Assembly: GCF_020283565.1 (NCBI RefSeq)
Contig: NC_060063.1
Span: forward strand, 18,852,720 to 18,916,719
Source: Trifolium pratense
Lineage: Eukaryota; Streptophyta; Magnoliopsida; Fabales; Fabaceae
Direction of reading: 5' to 3'
DNA length: 64,000 nucleotides
The notes under the pieces are model-generated. The model had not been told where the DNA came from and did not search any database. It saw only the letters and a list, made by a program, of their open reading frames with translations. This document shows positions 44,768-56,200 of this stretch, piece by piece (positions within the stretch are counted from its first letter, which is position 1; the number at the start of each line of letters is the position of its first letter). Made by a program: the position numbers and the translations under genes.

Positions 44768-47700
44768 TCATTTTATATTAGGATTTTGGGTGATTTTTAA
44801 TTTCTCTTTTAACACATTAAAATGATCTTCTACTAAAGGTTTAGTGAAGATATCTGCTAGTTGATTATCAGTGTCAACAAAAATCAATTCAATTTCCTTT
44901 TTATTAACATGATCCCTAATGAAATGATGTTTTATCTCAATATGCTTGGATCTTGAATGTTGAATGGGATTTTTTGACAAATTAATTGCACTAGTATTAT
45001 CACAATAAATAGGTACATTTTCGTACCTTATTGATAAATCCTCAAGCTGATTTTTAATCCATAGAACTTGAGAGCAACAGCTTGCAGCTGACACATATTC
45101 AGCTTCAATGGTAGATAATGCTATCGTGTTTTGTTTTCTGCATGACCAGCTTATGAGTGCTTTTCCAAGAAATTGGCATGCACCACTTGTACTGTTTCTT
45201 TCAATTTTGTCTCCAGCGTAGTCAGCGTCACAATAAGCTATTAAATCAAAAATAGAATCTTTGCTATACCAAAGACCAAGATTAGTAGTACCGACAAGAT
45301 ATCTGAAAATTCTTTTAACAGCAGTTAGGTGTGATTCTCTAGGAGAAGTTTGAAAACGTGCACATAAACCTACTGCAAAAACTATGTCTGGTCTACTTGC
45401 AGTTAAGTACAATAGAGATCCAATCATACCTCTATATTCCTTTTCAGGAACAATTTTTCCTTCCTCATCTTTATCCAAATTTGTAGATGGATGCATGGGA
45501 GTTGTCATAAATTTGGCTTCATTCATTTTGTATTTTTTGAGAAGATCTTTAATATATTTTTCTTGACAAATAAAAATTCCATTTATTTCTTGTTTAATTT
45601 GTAAGCCAAGAAAATATCTCAGTTCTCCCATCATGCTCATCTCAAATTCATTTTGCATGAGATGGGAAAAATCTTCACATAATTTTTCATTTGTTGATCC
45701 AAAGATAATATCATCAACATAGACTTGAACAATTAATAAATCAAATTTATCAATTTTTGTAAAAAGAGTTGTGTCAATGTTTCCTCTAGAAAAATTGTTC
45801 TTGATTAAGAATGCACTTAATCTGTCATACCAAGCTCTTGGAGCTTGTTTTAGACCATACAAAGCTTTTGAAAGTTTGAACACATGATCTTTTTTCTTTT
45901 TATTTTCAAAACCAGGAGGTTGATGAACATACACCTCTTCATTTAGAAAACCATTTAAAAAAGCACTTTTAACATCCATTTGAAATAATTTAATATTTTT
46001 ATGTGATGCATATGCTAAAAGAATTCTTATTGCTTCTAACCTGGCAACTGGAGCAAAAGTTTCATCGTAATCAATACCTTCTTGCTGGTTATATCCTTGA
46101 GCAACAAGTCTTGCTTTGTTTCTAATAACCTTACCTTCTTCATCTAGCTTGTTTCGAAAAACCCATCTTGTTCCTATGATTGAATGATCTGTAGGAGATG
46201 GAACAAGTAACCATACTTGATTTTTCTCAAACTGAAGAAGTTCTTCTCTCATTGCTTCCACCCATGAATTATCAATAATGGCTTCGCCAATGGATTTTGG
46301 CTCTATCTGAGAGATCATTGCCATGTTGTTATCATTGTCTTTGAATGATAGTCTTGTTCTTATTCCATCAGTGGAACTTCCAATGATTTGATCTTGAGGA
46401 TGATTCCCAACAATTCTTAAGGTTTTTGGAGGAAGAAGAGGATCATCTTCTTTCTTTTGATTTGGAACATCCTGAGAAGTTAGTCTTTCTTGCTCATCAT
46501 CAATTGATGGCATTATAAGATCATCAAATTCATCAAAGATAATATTCATGCTTATTTCCATGGTTTGAGTTTTCAAGTTATAAATTCTATATCCTTTAGA
46601 ATTAGTAGCATAACCTAAGAAAATAGCCTTATCTGATTTTGAATCAAATTTACCAAGATTATCCTTTGTGTTTAAGATATAACAAAAACATCCAAAAATA
46701 TGAAAATATGATATGTTTGGTTTTCTATTTTTCCAAAGTTCATATGGAGTTTTGTCTAGAATTTTTCTTATTGAAACTCTATTTAAAATATAGCAAGAAG
46801 TACTTATGGCTTCAGCCCAAAAATATTTTTTAACATTTGATTCATTTAACATTGTTCTTGCCATTTCTTGTAAAGTTCTATTTTTCCTTTCAACAACTCC
46901 ATTTTGCTGAGGAGTTCTTGCACAAGAAAAATTATGAGAAATACCATTTTCATCAAAGAATGATTTAAAGGATGAATTTTCAAATTCTCCTCCATGATCA
47001 CTTCTGACAGAGATGATATTTGAGCTTTGTTCATTTTGAACAAGTTTACAAAAGTTTTGGAAAGCATCACAAGATTCATCTTTATTTTTCAAAAACAAAA
47101 CTCATGTGTATCTGGAGAAATCATCAACTATAACAAAACCATATTGTTTTCCACCAAGACTAGTGGTGTTGACAGGACCAAATAAATCAATGTGAAGTAG
47201 TTCTAGAGGTTTTTTTAGTTGAAATAAAATCTTTTGGATAAAAACTACTTTTGACTTGTTTTCCTCTTACACAGGCTTCACAGATTTTATCTTTGTCAAA
47301 CTTAATTTTTGGAAGACCTCTTACTAGATCAAGTTGAGATAATTTTGAAATTGTTTTCATGCTTATATGACCAGCTCTTTTGTGCCAAATCCATTTATCT
47401 TTTTCAATAGACATAGAACAAGATTCAGCTGGAATATCATCTAAGTATAAAACATATAAATTTTTCTTTCTTGATCCGGAAAAGAAAACTTTTCCTGATG
47501 AAGTTTGTTTGACTTCACAAATATTTGGTTTAAAAATGACTTCAAAACCACTATCACATAATTGACTGATACTAAGTAAATTATGTTTTAAACCTTCTAC
47601 ATATTGAACATCTTCAATTTTTGCAGAGTCATTATTACCTATAATACCTTTTCCTTTTATTTGTGCAGTATTATTATTACCAAACGTAACTGACCCTCCT

Positions 47701-47810
47701 TCCTTTTTAATGAAGGAGAGAAAAAACCTTTTATCTCCTGTCATGTGTTTTGAACAGCCACTGTCCAAAAACCATGGCTTTTTCTTTGCACCTTGATAGT
47801 ATCCCTGCAT
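44768..47810 (-). pseudogene. SIRE-type copia pol, two breaks
   Basis: Protease (W-F-L-D-S-G-C-S-K-H-M-T-G, near 47775) and the integrase zinc segment (W-H-K-R-A-G-H ... C-E-A-C) lie in 47810-47187. A run of seven T at 47210-47216 marks a one-base shift. The next frame contains V-D-D-F-S-R-Y-T and then TGA at 47104-47102 where the family has Trp. From there the frame is open to 44768: integrase ([16 protein letters not shown]), RT with Y-V-D-D at 45710-45721, and RNase H ([17 protein letters not shown]). RT-RNase H is thus intact, but the integrase is split between its first catalytic Asp and the rest. Confidence 0.92.
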
Positions 47811-49557
47811 TTTGAAATTTTTGTTTAGGTGCCCATAATGACTTGGGTCCTTGAGGGTTAGTTTTCACAATTTGTTTATTTTTAAAATAGCATTCTTTTT
47901 CAAGATGCCCAAAGTTTTTGCAAAATGAACAATGTTTATTTTTTTCTCTCCAAGTGACGATAACGTTTTGGTTCATAGTAAAAACTTTCATAACTTTCTT
48001 TTTGATAGCAAATTGATTCATGATGACCATTTTTGTTACAAAATGAACATCTCAACTTAAACTCTCTATTTGCTGGTAAAAGAACATTTTCAAAAATTTT
48101 GTTTTTAACTTCATTAAAACCTAAGCCATTTTTGTTAAGAGCTTGAGATTGTGATCCCATAATGTTTTGAAAAGTTTCAGTTGATTTTATAAACCCAGTG
48201 AGATCATTTCTCAGTTCTTTTATTTCATTTTTCAACACAACATTTTCATCTATTTTCTTAGATAAAACACTAGACCAAACATGTTTTTCTTTTGACTCAA
48301 TTAAGTCTTTGTTAATTTTCTCAACACTAAGAATGTCAATTTGAAGTTTTTTCTTTTCTTCTTTTAGTTCAGAAACTTCTTTTGTAACAAAAAACATTGT
48401 TTGGATAAGAATTCAGAATCATGTAATAAACTATCAAAATTAGTTTCTAATTCTTCATAAGGATGAGTTTTATCAAAGAGAAATACCTCATCATTTTCTG
48501 AATCTGCCATTAGACAGATGTTGGCTTCTTCTTCTTCTTTATTTGTTTCAAATTCATCATCATCATCCCAGGTAGCTAACATAGATTTTTTCTTGAAGGG
48601 AAAATTTCTGGGTGATTTGTTTAAGGGACATTCTGATTTGTAATGTCCAAGTTTGTTGCAACCAAAGCAGGTTACTTGACTTTTGTCAAAGTCATTTTTC
48701 TGCATGTCTTTTCCTGAAGAAAAGTTTCTTCTAATTTGATCTCTTCTTCTTAACATACGTTGGATTTTTCCAGAAATGAGAGCTAGTTCTCCTTCTGCCT
48801 CTTCTTGGGTAGATTCTAATTCGTTAGAGTCATTTTCTAAAAAACTTATATCTTTTTGAGAAGCTTTTAAAGCAATGGTTTTTTCCTTTTTTAAAGGTTT
48901 ATCTCCTTGAAGAATAACTTCATGAGCTTTTAAAGTACCAATAAGATCTTCTATGGGAAGTGTTTTCAAATCTTTAGTTTGAGTAATGGCAGTAACCATT
49001 GGTCTCCAAGTGACTGGAAGACATCTCAAAAGTTTTCTAATTCTATCATTAGTTGAAAAAGTTTTTCCAAGTGATCTTAATTCATTTATGATAGTAGTAA
49101 ATCTTGAAAACATTTCATCAATAGTTTCGTTTTCAATCATTTCAAAAGTTTCAAATTTATTAGTTCCTATGTCTATTCTTGTTTCTTTTACATGACTAGT
49201 TCCTTCATGATGAACTTGTAAAGTGTCCCAAACTTTTTTAGCAGTATCACATTCATCTACTCTTTCACTTTCTTCCATGCTTAGAGCACAGGATAGAAAT
49301 AAATGAGCTTTAGAGTTTAGGAGTACCTTTTGTTGTTCTGCAGTTGTCCATGCATCTTCAAGTTTGACTGAAGTGACTCCCTCAGCAGAAGTTACAGTGG
49401 GAACATAATCTCCTTCTGTGACTATGCGCCACATTCCTACTTCTTGAGATTTTAAAAACAATTGCATTTTGTTTTTCCAAAAATAGTAATTTTTTCCAGT
49501 GAACAAAGGTGGTCTTGAAGCAGATCCTCCTTCTGGAATGTATCTTTCTTTTGACAT
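47811..49557 (-). pseudogene. SIRE-type copia gag, frame-shifted
   Basis: The likely ATG is at 49557 (M-S-K-E-R-Y-I-P-E-G-G); the frame is open a little further up without an ATG. It carries a UBN2-type gag domain (Y-Y-F-W-K-N-K-M, R-C-L-P-V-T-W-R-P) and a CCHC knuckle (C-F-G-C-N-K-L-G-H...C, about 48670-48629), ending at 48364. An overlapping frame (48397-47936) continues with a coiled coil and C-S-F-C-N-K-N-G-H...C. A third frame (48030-47731) has C-S-F-C-K-N-F-G-H...C and the P-K-S-L-W-A-P-K linker before protease. At least two frameshifts. Three zinc-knuckle-like motifs in one gag is notable for copia. Confidence 0.85.
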
Positions 49558-49616
49558 TTTTCTTCCTGAATCTTTTTCCTCCAACACTTGTTAAGTGTAT
49601 AAACCTGTAGAGACAG

Positions 49617-49628
49617 GCTCTGATGCCA
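49617..49628 (-). promoter_or_regulatory. Primer binding site, variant TGGCATCAGAGC
   Basis: The minus strand reads TGGCATCAGAGC, one base different (T to C) from the usual tRNA-Met primer site in the other elements here. It lies two bases inside the LTR edge at 49631. Confidence 0.88.
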
Positions 49629-49630
49629 AT

Positions 49631-50936
49631 TGAAGTAACAATAAATGTCACAAGAAAGGGGGGTTTGAATTGTGACCCTTTTTAAAATTCTTTTATGTGA
49701 GTTTAAAATAACTCAAGACAATATTTCTTTTAATTGGTTAGTTAACAATTAACAAAGAAATATAGTTAGCAACAATAAAATAAACAATATATAAATGAAC
49801 AAAGTAAATACTGAGTTAGTTGCTGAATAAGTAAATGTTTAAGGCCCAGAGCACTCTGGTATTACTCAGTTAGTTAGTTTAGTATGTTTTAAGGATTTTA
49901 GAGTCCAAGAGAAAAACACACAAAAGTTATCCTGGTTCACCCAACTTGGACTAGTCCAGTCCTCACAGTCCTTGTGAGATTGTCCACTATAAATGCTCAG
50001 ATCAGAACCTTCTGCTTCGCATCAAAAACTTGATCACAACTGGATCAATACAATCTGCTTTTCTTCACTCGAAAAGACTTTTACACAAATGCTTTTCTTC
50101 ACTCGAAAAGACTTTCACTCAACATGCTTTTCTTCACTCGAAAAGACTTTCTCACAAACACTCAATCTAACATGAAAGAAAGACTTGAGAGGGTTACAAT
50201 ATTTGTGGGGAATATGGGTTAAATCAACTCAAGTGAGAGATTGATAATAGCAAGCTTTGTCTATTTGTTTTTCACAAATTTATGATATATCTTTGATGAT
50301 TTGCTTTGCTTTTGAAGAGTTTATTACTTGTTGATTTTTACTTCAACTAAGTATATGATTTGATTCTTTTTGCAAACTCTTAATTTTCTCTTCATGTAGC
50401 TCCAATGTATTTATAGGCAAATAAGACCTTGGAGGAGCGTATGAGAGAGGGATTTGAATTTCAAATCCAACTTGACATGTCACAATGTTGTGCTGTCTTT
50501 TTGCTGTGAATAGTGCGTTATCGTTGCTTCAGTAACATTACCGTTATGGCAATCTGCACTACACTTTTAATCCAATGACAACCACTGCATTTACGTGGCC
50601 CATATATGTCCATAAGAAGGAATCTTTCCTAATTTAGGGTTGGACAACTTGTATGCAAGTGGGAAAAAATATCATGTAATTATTGTACTTTGTTTTGGTG
50701 ACTCATTGTCCTTTGTTGTTTCCTTGTCCCCTCTATGTTCCCTTGAAGAGAATGAGGCATGCTACAACTTGGCTTATGGTGTGACTTCACCTTGTTGGCC
50801 AATTTTCGTCCAAGCCATCATTGTATGATGTGGCTTTCATTTGAAATTCAAATCTTCATCAATCATTGATGGAAGCTTCCCTTGTTTGTCCAAAGGGGCT
50901 TTTATTACTTTAGTCCAAAAAGGCTTTATGGCCCAT
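49631..50936 (-). mobile_element. 5' LTR of the SIRE-type element, inner part
   Basis: Matches 25736-27041 of the 3' LTR with only a few base changes, then is broken by the chromovirus at 50937. TATA box complement at 50408-50416. The break lies in U3, upstream of the promoter in element orientation, so the core promoter was left in place but separated from its upstream sequence. Confidence 0.93.
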
Positions 50937-53138
50937 TGTAACGACCCAATTTTCATTTATTCGGTTTTATGTGTTAAAATGTTTTATTGACGTGGCATTT
51001 TAAATAAGTTAATAACTTTAGTTATTTATCGAATGCTTTAGTTATTAGGCGAGTAGTGAGAGTTATCGTGTTATTGGGCCAAGCCAATGGGCTTGAGGCC
51101 CAATGGGCCTTGTGAGGTGTGTGTGTGGCGCCCTTATGGCCATGAAGCAAGGGAGAGAAATTCATTTTTACTCATAAGTTTTGTGTTCTTGAGAGAAGAG
51201 AGGAGAGTTTGTGGAGCTAGGGCAAGAAGAAAAGCTAGAGATTCAAGATCTTCGTCGAGTTTTCTTCGAATCCAGGTATGAGAGTAGTTTCCTTAATCGT
51301 GGGTGATCCGAGGAAGGGGAGAATGCCGATTTCTCCTCACCCGAACTTCCTCCACCCCATTTTCGTTTTGGTTTGGGAGAGTTAATCTTCGAGAAAATGA
51401 AACCCAATGTTAATAACATGTTCAATATACTTCTACCATGTAGTGTGAGCGAAATCATGGGTTAAATAATGAGAATTTGTATGTTTTGAGTGATTATATG
51501 TGTTCTTGAGCTTTTAGACTCATAAATGTTAAATCCTTGCTTTTTCGATGTTAATGATGTGGATCGGAGAATCAATCCGTCCTTTTGTGCTTATATATGT
51601 GTTATATACATGAAAACAAACATATTTGGGGTTTATAACATGAAAAATGGGATTTTGGGTGATTTTGAGTGAAAAATCATTTTCTGAAAACTCAAGAACA
51701 GATGTTCTTTTGGTGTGGTTCGCTACCTGTTCGCTACAGCGAACGTGTTCGCCAGATGCTCGCCAACTGCTCGCCAGTTGAGGTTTTGTGTCTGTTTGCG
51801 TTCGCTACCTGCTCGCTACAGCGAATGTGTTCGCCAGATGCTCGCTACAGCGAACGTGTTCGCCACCTGTTCGCTACCTACTCGCTAATTGGATTTTGGC
51901 TCTGTGTCTGTTCGCTACCTGTTCGCTACCTGTTCGCTACCTATTCGCTACCTGTTCGCTATAGCGAACAGCTCTGTGACAGGATTATTTTGTTGATGTT
52001 TTGTTAGTGGAATTATGCACTTATAACATGTAATTGTGATATTCTAACATACAATTAGGTGCTTTTAGCTATGATTAATTGTATGATGATGAGATATGAT
52101 AAAGGAAGTGATTAATGAAGAATATTAGGATAATTGTTTATTCTAATAATGAAGAATGTTGGATATTATTCCACATTGTAAAGGAAGAAGCTTAATGCTA
52201 TTAATTGTGAGTGGATTCATGAAACATAAACATGCATTCATGAATTAAATAGGATATTGGATATTCCAATAAAGAAGTATATCGGATTATATTTATCCGA
52301 TAAAGAAGGATATTAGAGGTGAGATACTCTAATAAAGAAGATGGTACCACATGCATTAGTAATGTCTAGGATTGACATTCATGAAGTTGAAGCATTAGAG
52401 TTGCATTAGGTTATATGTGTGTGCATTACTTGATAAGTGATATGTGACATATAATTTGGCTAAGTGTAATGAATTGTAGATTGATTATTTGGTACTTGAT
52501 TATACATGTTTAGAACTTGTAATTGAGTAGTTAATGGTGATGCATGTTTATAAATTATGAATATGCTTGTTGTTGTTGTTGTTGAAGGAGTGTTTAAGTA
52601 CCTTTTACTTGCACTTGTATTTTGATTATGTGATCTAACTCTCATGTTTTGTGTTATGTGCTGGACCGTTGGGGGTTCAGGTTCTCAGGTTGAGGATCCC
52701 GATCAGAGTTAGAGGCTGCTCGTGCTCGTGTAGTGCGCTTTTTGGTGAGGAGTTAGCGTAGACTACTCCTTAGATATATGTTATATATCTTTTTGATGGG
52801 TTGTATAGAATTGCTCTGATTAGGTCTTACCGGGTCGGGTTATTCGTTTGAATTGTATTAAGCCCGTGATGGCATATTTAACTTTGCTATTCCTATCTTT
52901 TGAATTGTAAACATAATATCCTTTGTTGATATGGCCTAGAGCCTAGGGATATTGTGTGAACAATTATGATCATTGTATGATATACATTATGATAATTATT
53001 CGCTTTTAATTCCGCTGTGCTAGCATGATTTTTTTAATTATGCCGTGGTTTGTATTATTAACATGTGACGCCTAGATTTTCTTAAGTGTTTTATTTATTT
53101 ATATTTAATAAATACGCGTTAAGGGGTTGGGTGTTACA
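50937..53138 (+). mobile_element. Chromovirus 5' LTR (2202 bp)
   Basis: Begins TGTAACGACCC and ends GGGTGTTACA. A TGGGCC/GGCCCA cluster at 51074-51116 and an ATG-free stretch up to 51275 look like a TATA-less promoter and first exon. Then come a splice-donor-like CCAG|GTATGAG, a conserved GGGGAGAA...TTCTCCTC inverted repeat (about 51316-51338), TTCGCTACCTG microrepeats (51719-51968) and a hairpin series (52119-52333). Confidence 0.94.
51719..51968. repeat. TTCGCTACCTG / AGCGAAC microrepeats in the LTR
   Basis: Short units TTCGCTACCTG, GCTCGCTACAGCGAAC and TTCGCCAGATGC alternate over about 250 bp. GCTACAGCGAAC units are self-complementary. The block encodes a spurious 112-aa frame, which I do not count as a gene. 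A second copy lies in the 3' LTR (58367-58616). Confidence 0.85.
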
Positions 53139-53142
53139 ATAG

Positions 53143-53154
53143 TGGTATCAGAGC
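53143..53154 (+). promoter_or_regulatory. Primer binding site, initiator tRNA-Met type
   Basis: TGGTATCAGAGC, four bases after the LTR end at 53138. The gag ATG follows 120 bases later. Confidence 0.93.
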
Positions 53155-53274
53155 AAGGTCGGTTCATGTGGAACCAATTAGGAATAGTTGCCCATATATT
53201 CAACTTGTGTAGAGATAACACTGTTGATATTACCTTTCTAAGTTTGTTCTTGGATTGGTTGGTTGTTCAGGATC

Positions 53275-56200
53275 ATGGCGGCTAGGGCTAACAATCAGAT
53301 GGCAGATGCGATAGCTACTTTGACCAACATCGTGGCTAGAGATCATCAACCCGGGAGGGAAGATGAGATGAGGTTAGAGAGGTTCATGAAGCATAATCCG
53401 AAGCTTTTCATTGGAGGCTATGCTCCGGAGGCTGCTGTTAAGTGGATAGAGGAAGTAGAGATTGTTTTTGAGGCTATGAGGTGTACCGAGGAGAGTAAGT
53501 TGACCTTGGGTACTTATGTACTTCGTGAAGAAGCTAACAAGTGGTGGAAGAATGCTAAGCTGAGGAAGTACTTTCCAGCTGATATTAGGAACAAGAAAGT
53601 GGTGGAGTTCATGGAGCTCAAGCAAGGGAACATGTCTGTAGCGGAGTATTCCGTGAAGTTTGAGGAGTTGTGTGCGTTTACTCCACACTACAACACCGTG
53701 GAAGCTGAGAATGACAAGTGTGTCAAGTTTGAAAGTGGGTTGCGCCCGGACATCAAGCATCTTATCGGATTTTCTCAAATCCGAGACTTTGCAACTTTGG
53801 TGGATAAGTGCCGTATCTGTGATGATGATGGAAAGGCCAAGACTAATTACTACAAGGCCATGAGTGACAAGAGAGGAAAAGGTCAAGACCGTGGGAAGCC
53901 CTATGGTGACAAGGGGAAGAAGGTTGTTGAGTCTAGTTGTGGAAAGAAGAGAGGTGGTGGACAATGCTACAAGTGTGGTGAGTTGGGTCATAAGTCTTAT
54001 GAGTGCCCAAAGAAGGTGGACAAGTGTTTCAATTGTGGGAGGCTAGGACACAAGTCGGATGTGTGTCAAGTGAAGGTGACTTGCTTCAATTGTGGTGAAG
54101 AGGGTCACAAGAGTCCTATGTGCAAGAAGCCGAAGAAGACTATGGGGAAGGTGTTTGCTTTGAGTGGAGATGATGCGGATCAGGGGGATAATCTCATTAG
54201 AGGTACGTGTTTCATCTATAACACTCCTTTAATTGCGATTATTGATACGGGAGCTACACATTCTTTTATATCCGTTGATTGCATGAAGCGTCTTAGTATA
54301 CCTGTGTCTGAAATGTCTGGTCGTATGGAAATAGAAACTCCTGCTAATGGTTCTGTAACTACCCGTCTCGTATGTCGTGACTGTCCCGTAACCGTGTTTG
54401 GTAGACACTTTGGAATGGACCTAGTGTGTATCCAACTTAGTGGTATAGATGTTATCTTTGGTATGAATTGGTTGATATTTAATCAAGTCCATATCAACTG
54501 TTGCGAGAAGACCGTTGTGTTTCCTAAACCGGAGGAGAGTTTGCATTTGATGAGTAAGAAGGAAGTAGTAGAGTCGTTGAAGGAACCTGTAGAGGTGTAT
54601 GCGTTGTTTGCATCCTTGAAGATGGAAGGTGAAGTTAAGGTGGAAGAGTTACCGGTTGTTTGTGAATTTCCCGATGTATTTCCGGAAGACGTGTCAGATG
54701 TACCGCCGAAAAGAGAAGTAGAGTTTACGATTGATTTGGTACCTGGTACCAGTCCGATATCTATGGCACCGTATCGAATGTCAGCGTCAGAGTTGAATGA
54801 GTTGAAGAAACAACTAGAGGAACTACTTGAGAAGAAGTTTATTCGACCTAGTGTATCGCCGTGGGGTGCACCTGTGTTATTGGTTAAGAAGAAAGAAGGG
54901 AGTATGCGGTTGTGTATTGACTACCGACAGTTGAACAAAGTGACGATCAAGAATAAGTATCCACTTCCGAGGATAGATGATTTGATGGATCAATTGGTTG
55001 GAGCTTGCGTGTTTAGTAAGATTGATCTGAGATCTGGATACCATCAGATTAGAGTGAAAACGGAGGATATACCAAAGACTGCTTTTAGGACGAGGTATGG
55101 TCATTACGAGTATTCGGTGATGCCTTTTGGTGTGACCAATGCACCTGGTGTTTTTATGGAGTACATGAATAGGATTTTTCATTCATTCTTGGATAAGTTT
55201 GTAGTGGTATTCATCGATGATATTTTGGTTTACTCAAAGTCCGAAGAGGAACATAAGGAGCATTTGCGGATTGTTTTACAAGTTTTGAAGGAGAAGAAGT
55301 TGTATGCCAAGTTGTCGAAGTGTGACTTTTGGTTGAAAGAAGTAAGTTTTCTTGGTCATGTGATTTCAAGTGGAGGAATAGCGGTTGACCCAGCGAAAGT
55401 TGATGCCGTATTGCAATGGGGAACGCCGGAGTCTGTTTCTGAGATAAGAAGTTTTCTTGGATTGGCTGGTTATTATAGGAGGTTCATTGAGGGATTTTCG
55501 AAGTTGGCTTTGCCTTTGACACAGTTGACTCGGAAGGATCAAGCGTTTGTTTGGGATGTGAAGTGTGAAGAAAGTTTTCAAGAGCTTAAGAAGAGGTTGA
55601 CTACCGCGCCTGTGTTGATTTTACCGGATGCTAAGGAATCTTTCGTCGTGTATTGTGATGCTTCGAAGATGGGACTAGGAGGTGTGCTTATGCAAAAAGG
55701 TCAAGTGGTAGCGTATGCGTCGAGACAACTGAAGGTTCACGAGAGGAACTATCCGACACACGATCTTGAATTAGCCGCAGTTGTGTTTTCATTGAAAGTA
55801 TGGAGGCATTACTTGTATGGATCGAAGTTTGAAGTCTTTAGTGATCACAAGAGTTTGAAGTATCTATTCGATCAAAAGGAGTTGAATATGAGACAAATAA
55901 GATGGCTCGAATTTTTGAAGGATTATGACTTTGATTTGAGTTATCACCCCGGAAAAGCTAATGTGGTGGCCGATGCGTTGAGTAGGAAATCGTTGCACAT
56001 GTCATCACTAATGGTGAAAGAGTTAGAGTTGATTGAAGAATTCCGAGATTTGAGTCTAGTGTGTGAAGTGACTCCTAATAGTGTGAAGTTGGGAATGTTG
56101 AAGTTGATGAATCCTTTTCTAGAGAATATCAAAGAATGTCAAAAGACGGATAAGAAGTTAATGGAGAAGTTGGCAATAGTGGTTGAGGAAGGAAAAGAAG

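Larger units (their letters stand above)
51276..53270 (+). other. Predicted leader intron of the chromovirus
   Basis: Donor CCAG|GTATGAG at 51275/51276 and acceptor GGTTGTTCAG| at 53270, four bases before the gag ATG. Splicing would remove 1995 bases, including most of the LTR, the primer site and many upstream ATGs. The stretch before the donor has no ATG, so after splicing the gag ATG would be the first. The donor is conserved in the array LTRs and in the 6.5-kb fragment. Inference; no transcript evidence. Confidence 0.5.

Noticed and set aside
51669..52007. 112-aa frame rich in Ser-Leu-Pro-Val-Arg-Tyr repeats (copy at 58317)
   Set aside because: It is a translation of TTCGCTACCTG microrepeats inside the LTR, after the predicted splice donor; no sign of coding use.
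53374..53991. 205-aa minus-strand frame opposite chromovirus gag
   Set aside because: Antisense of a strongly supported gag domain, with no recognisable motif.
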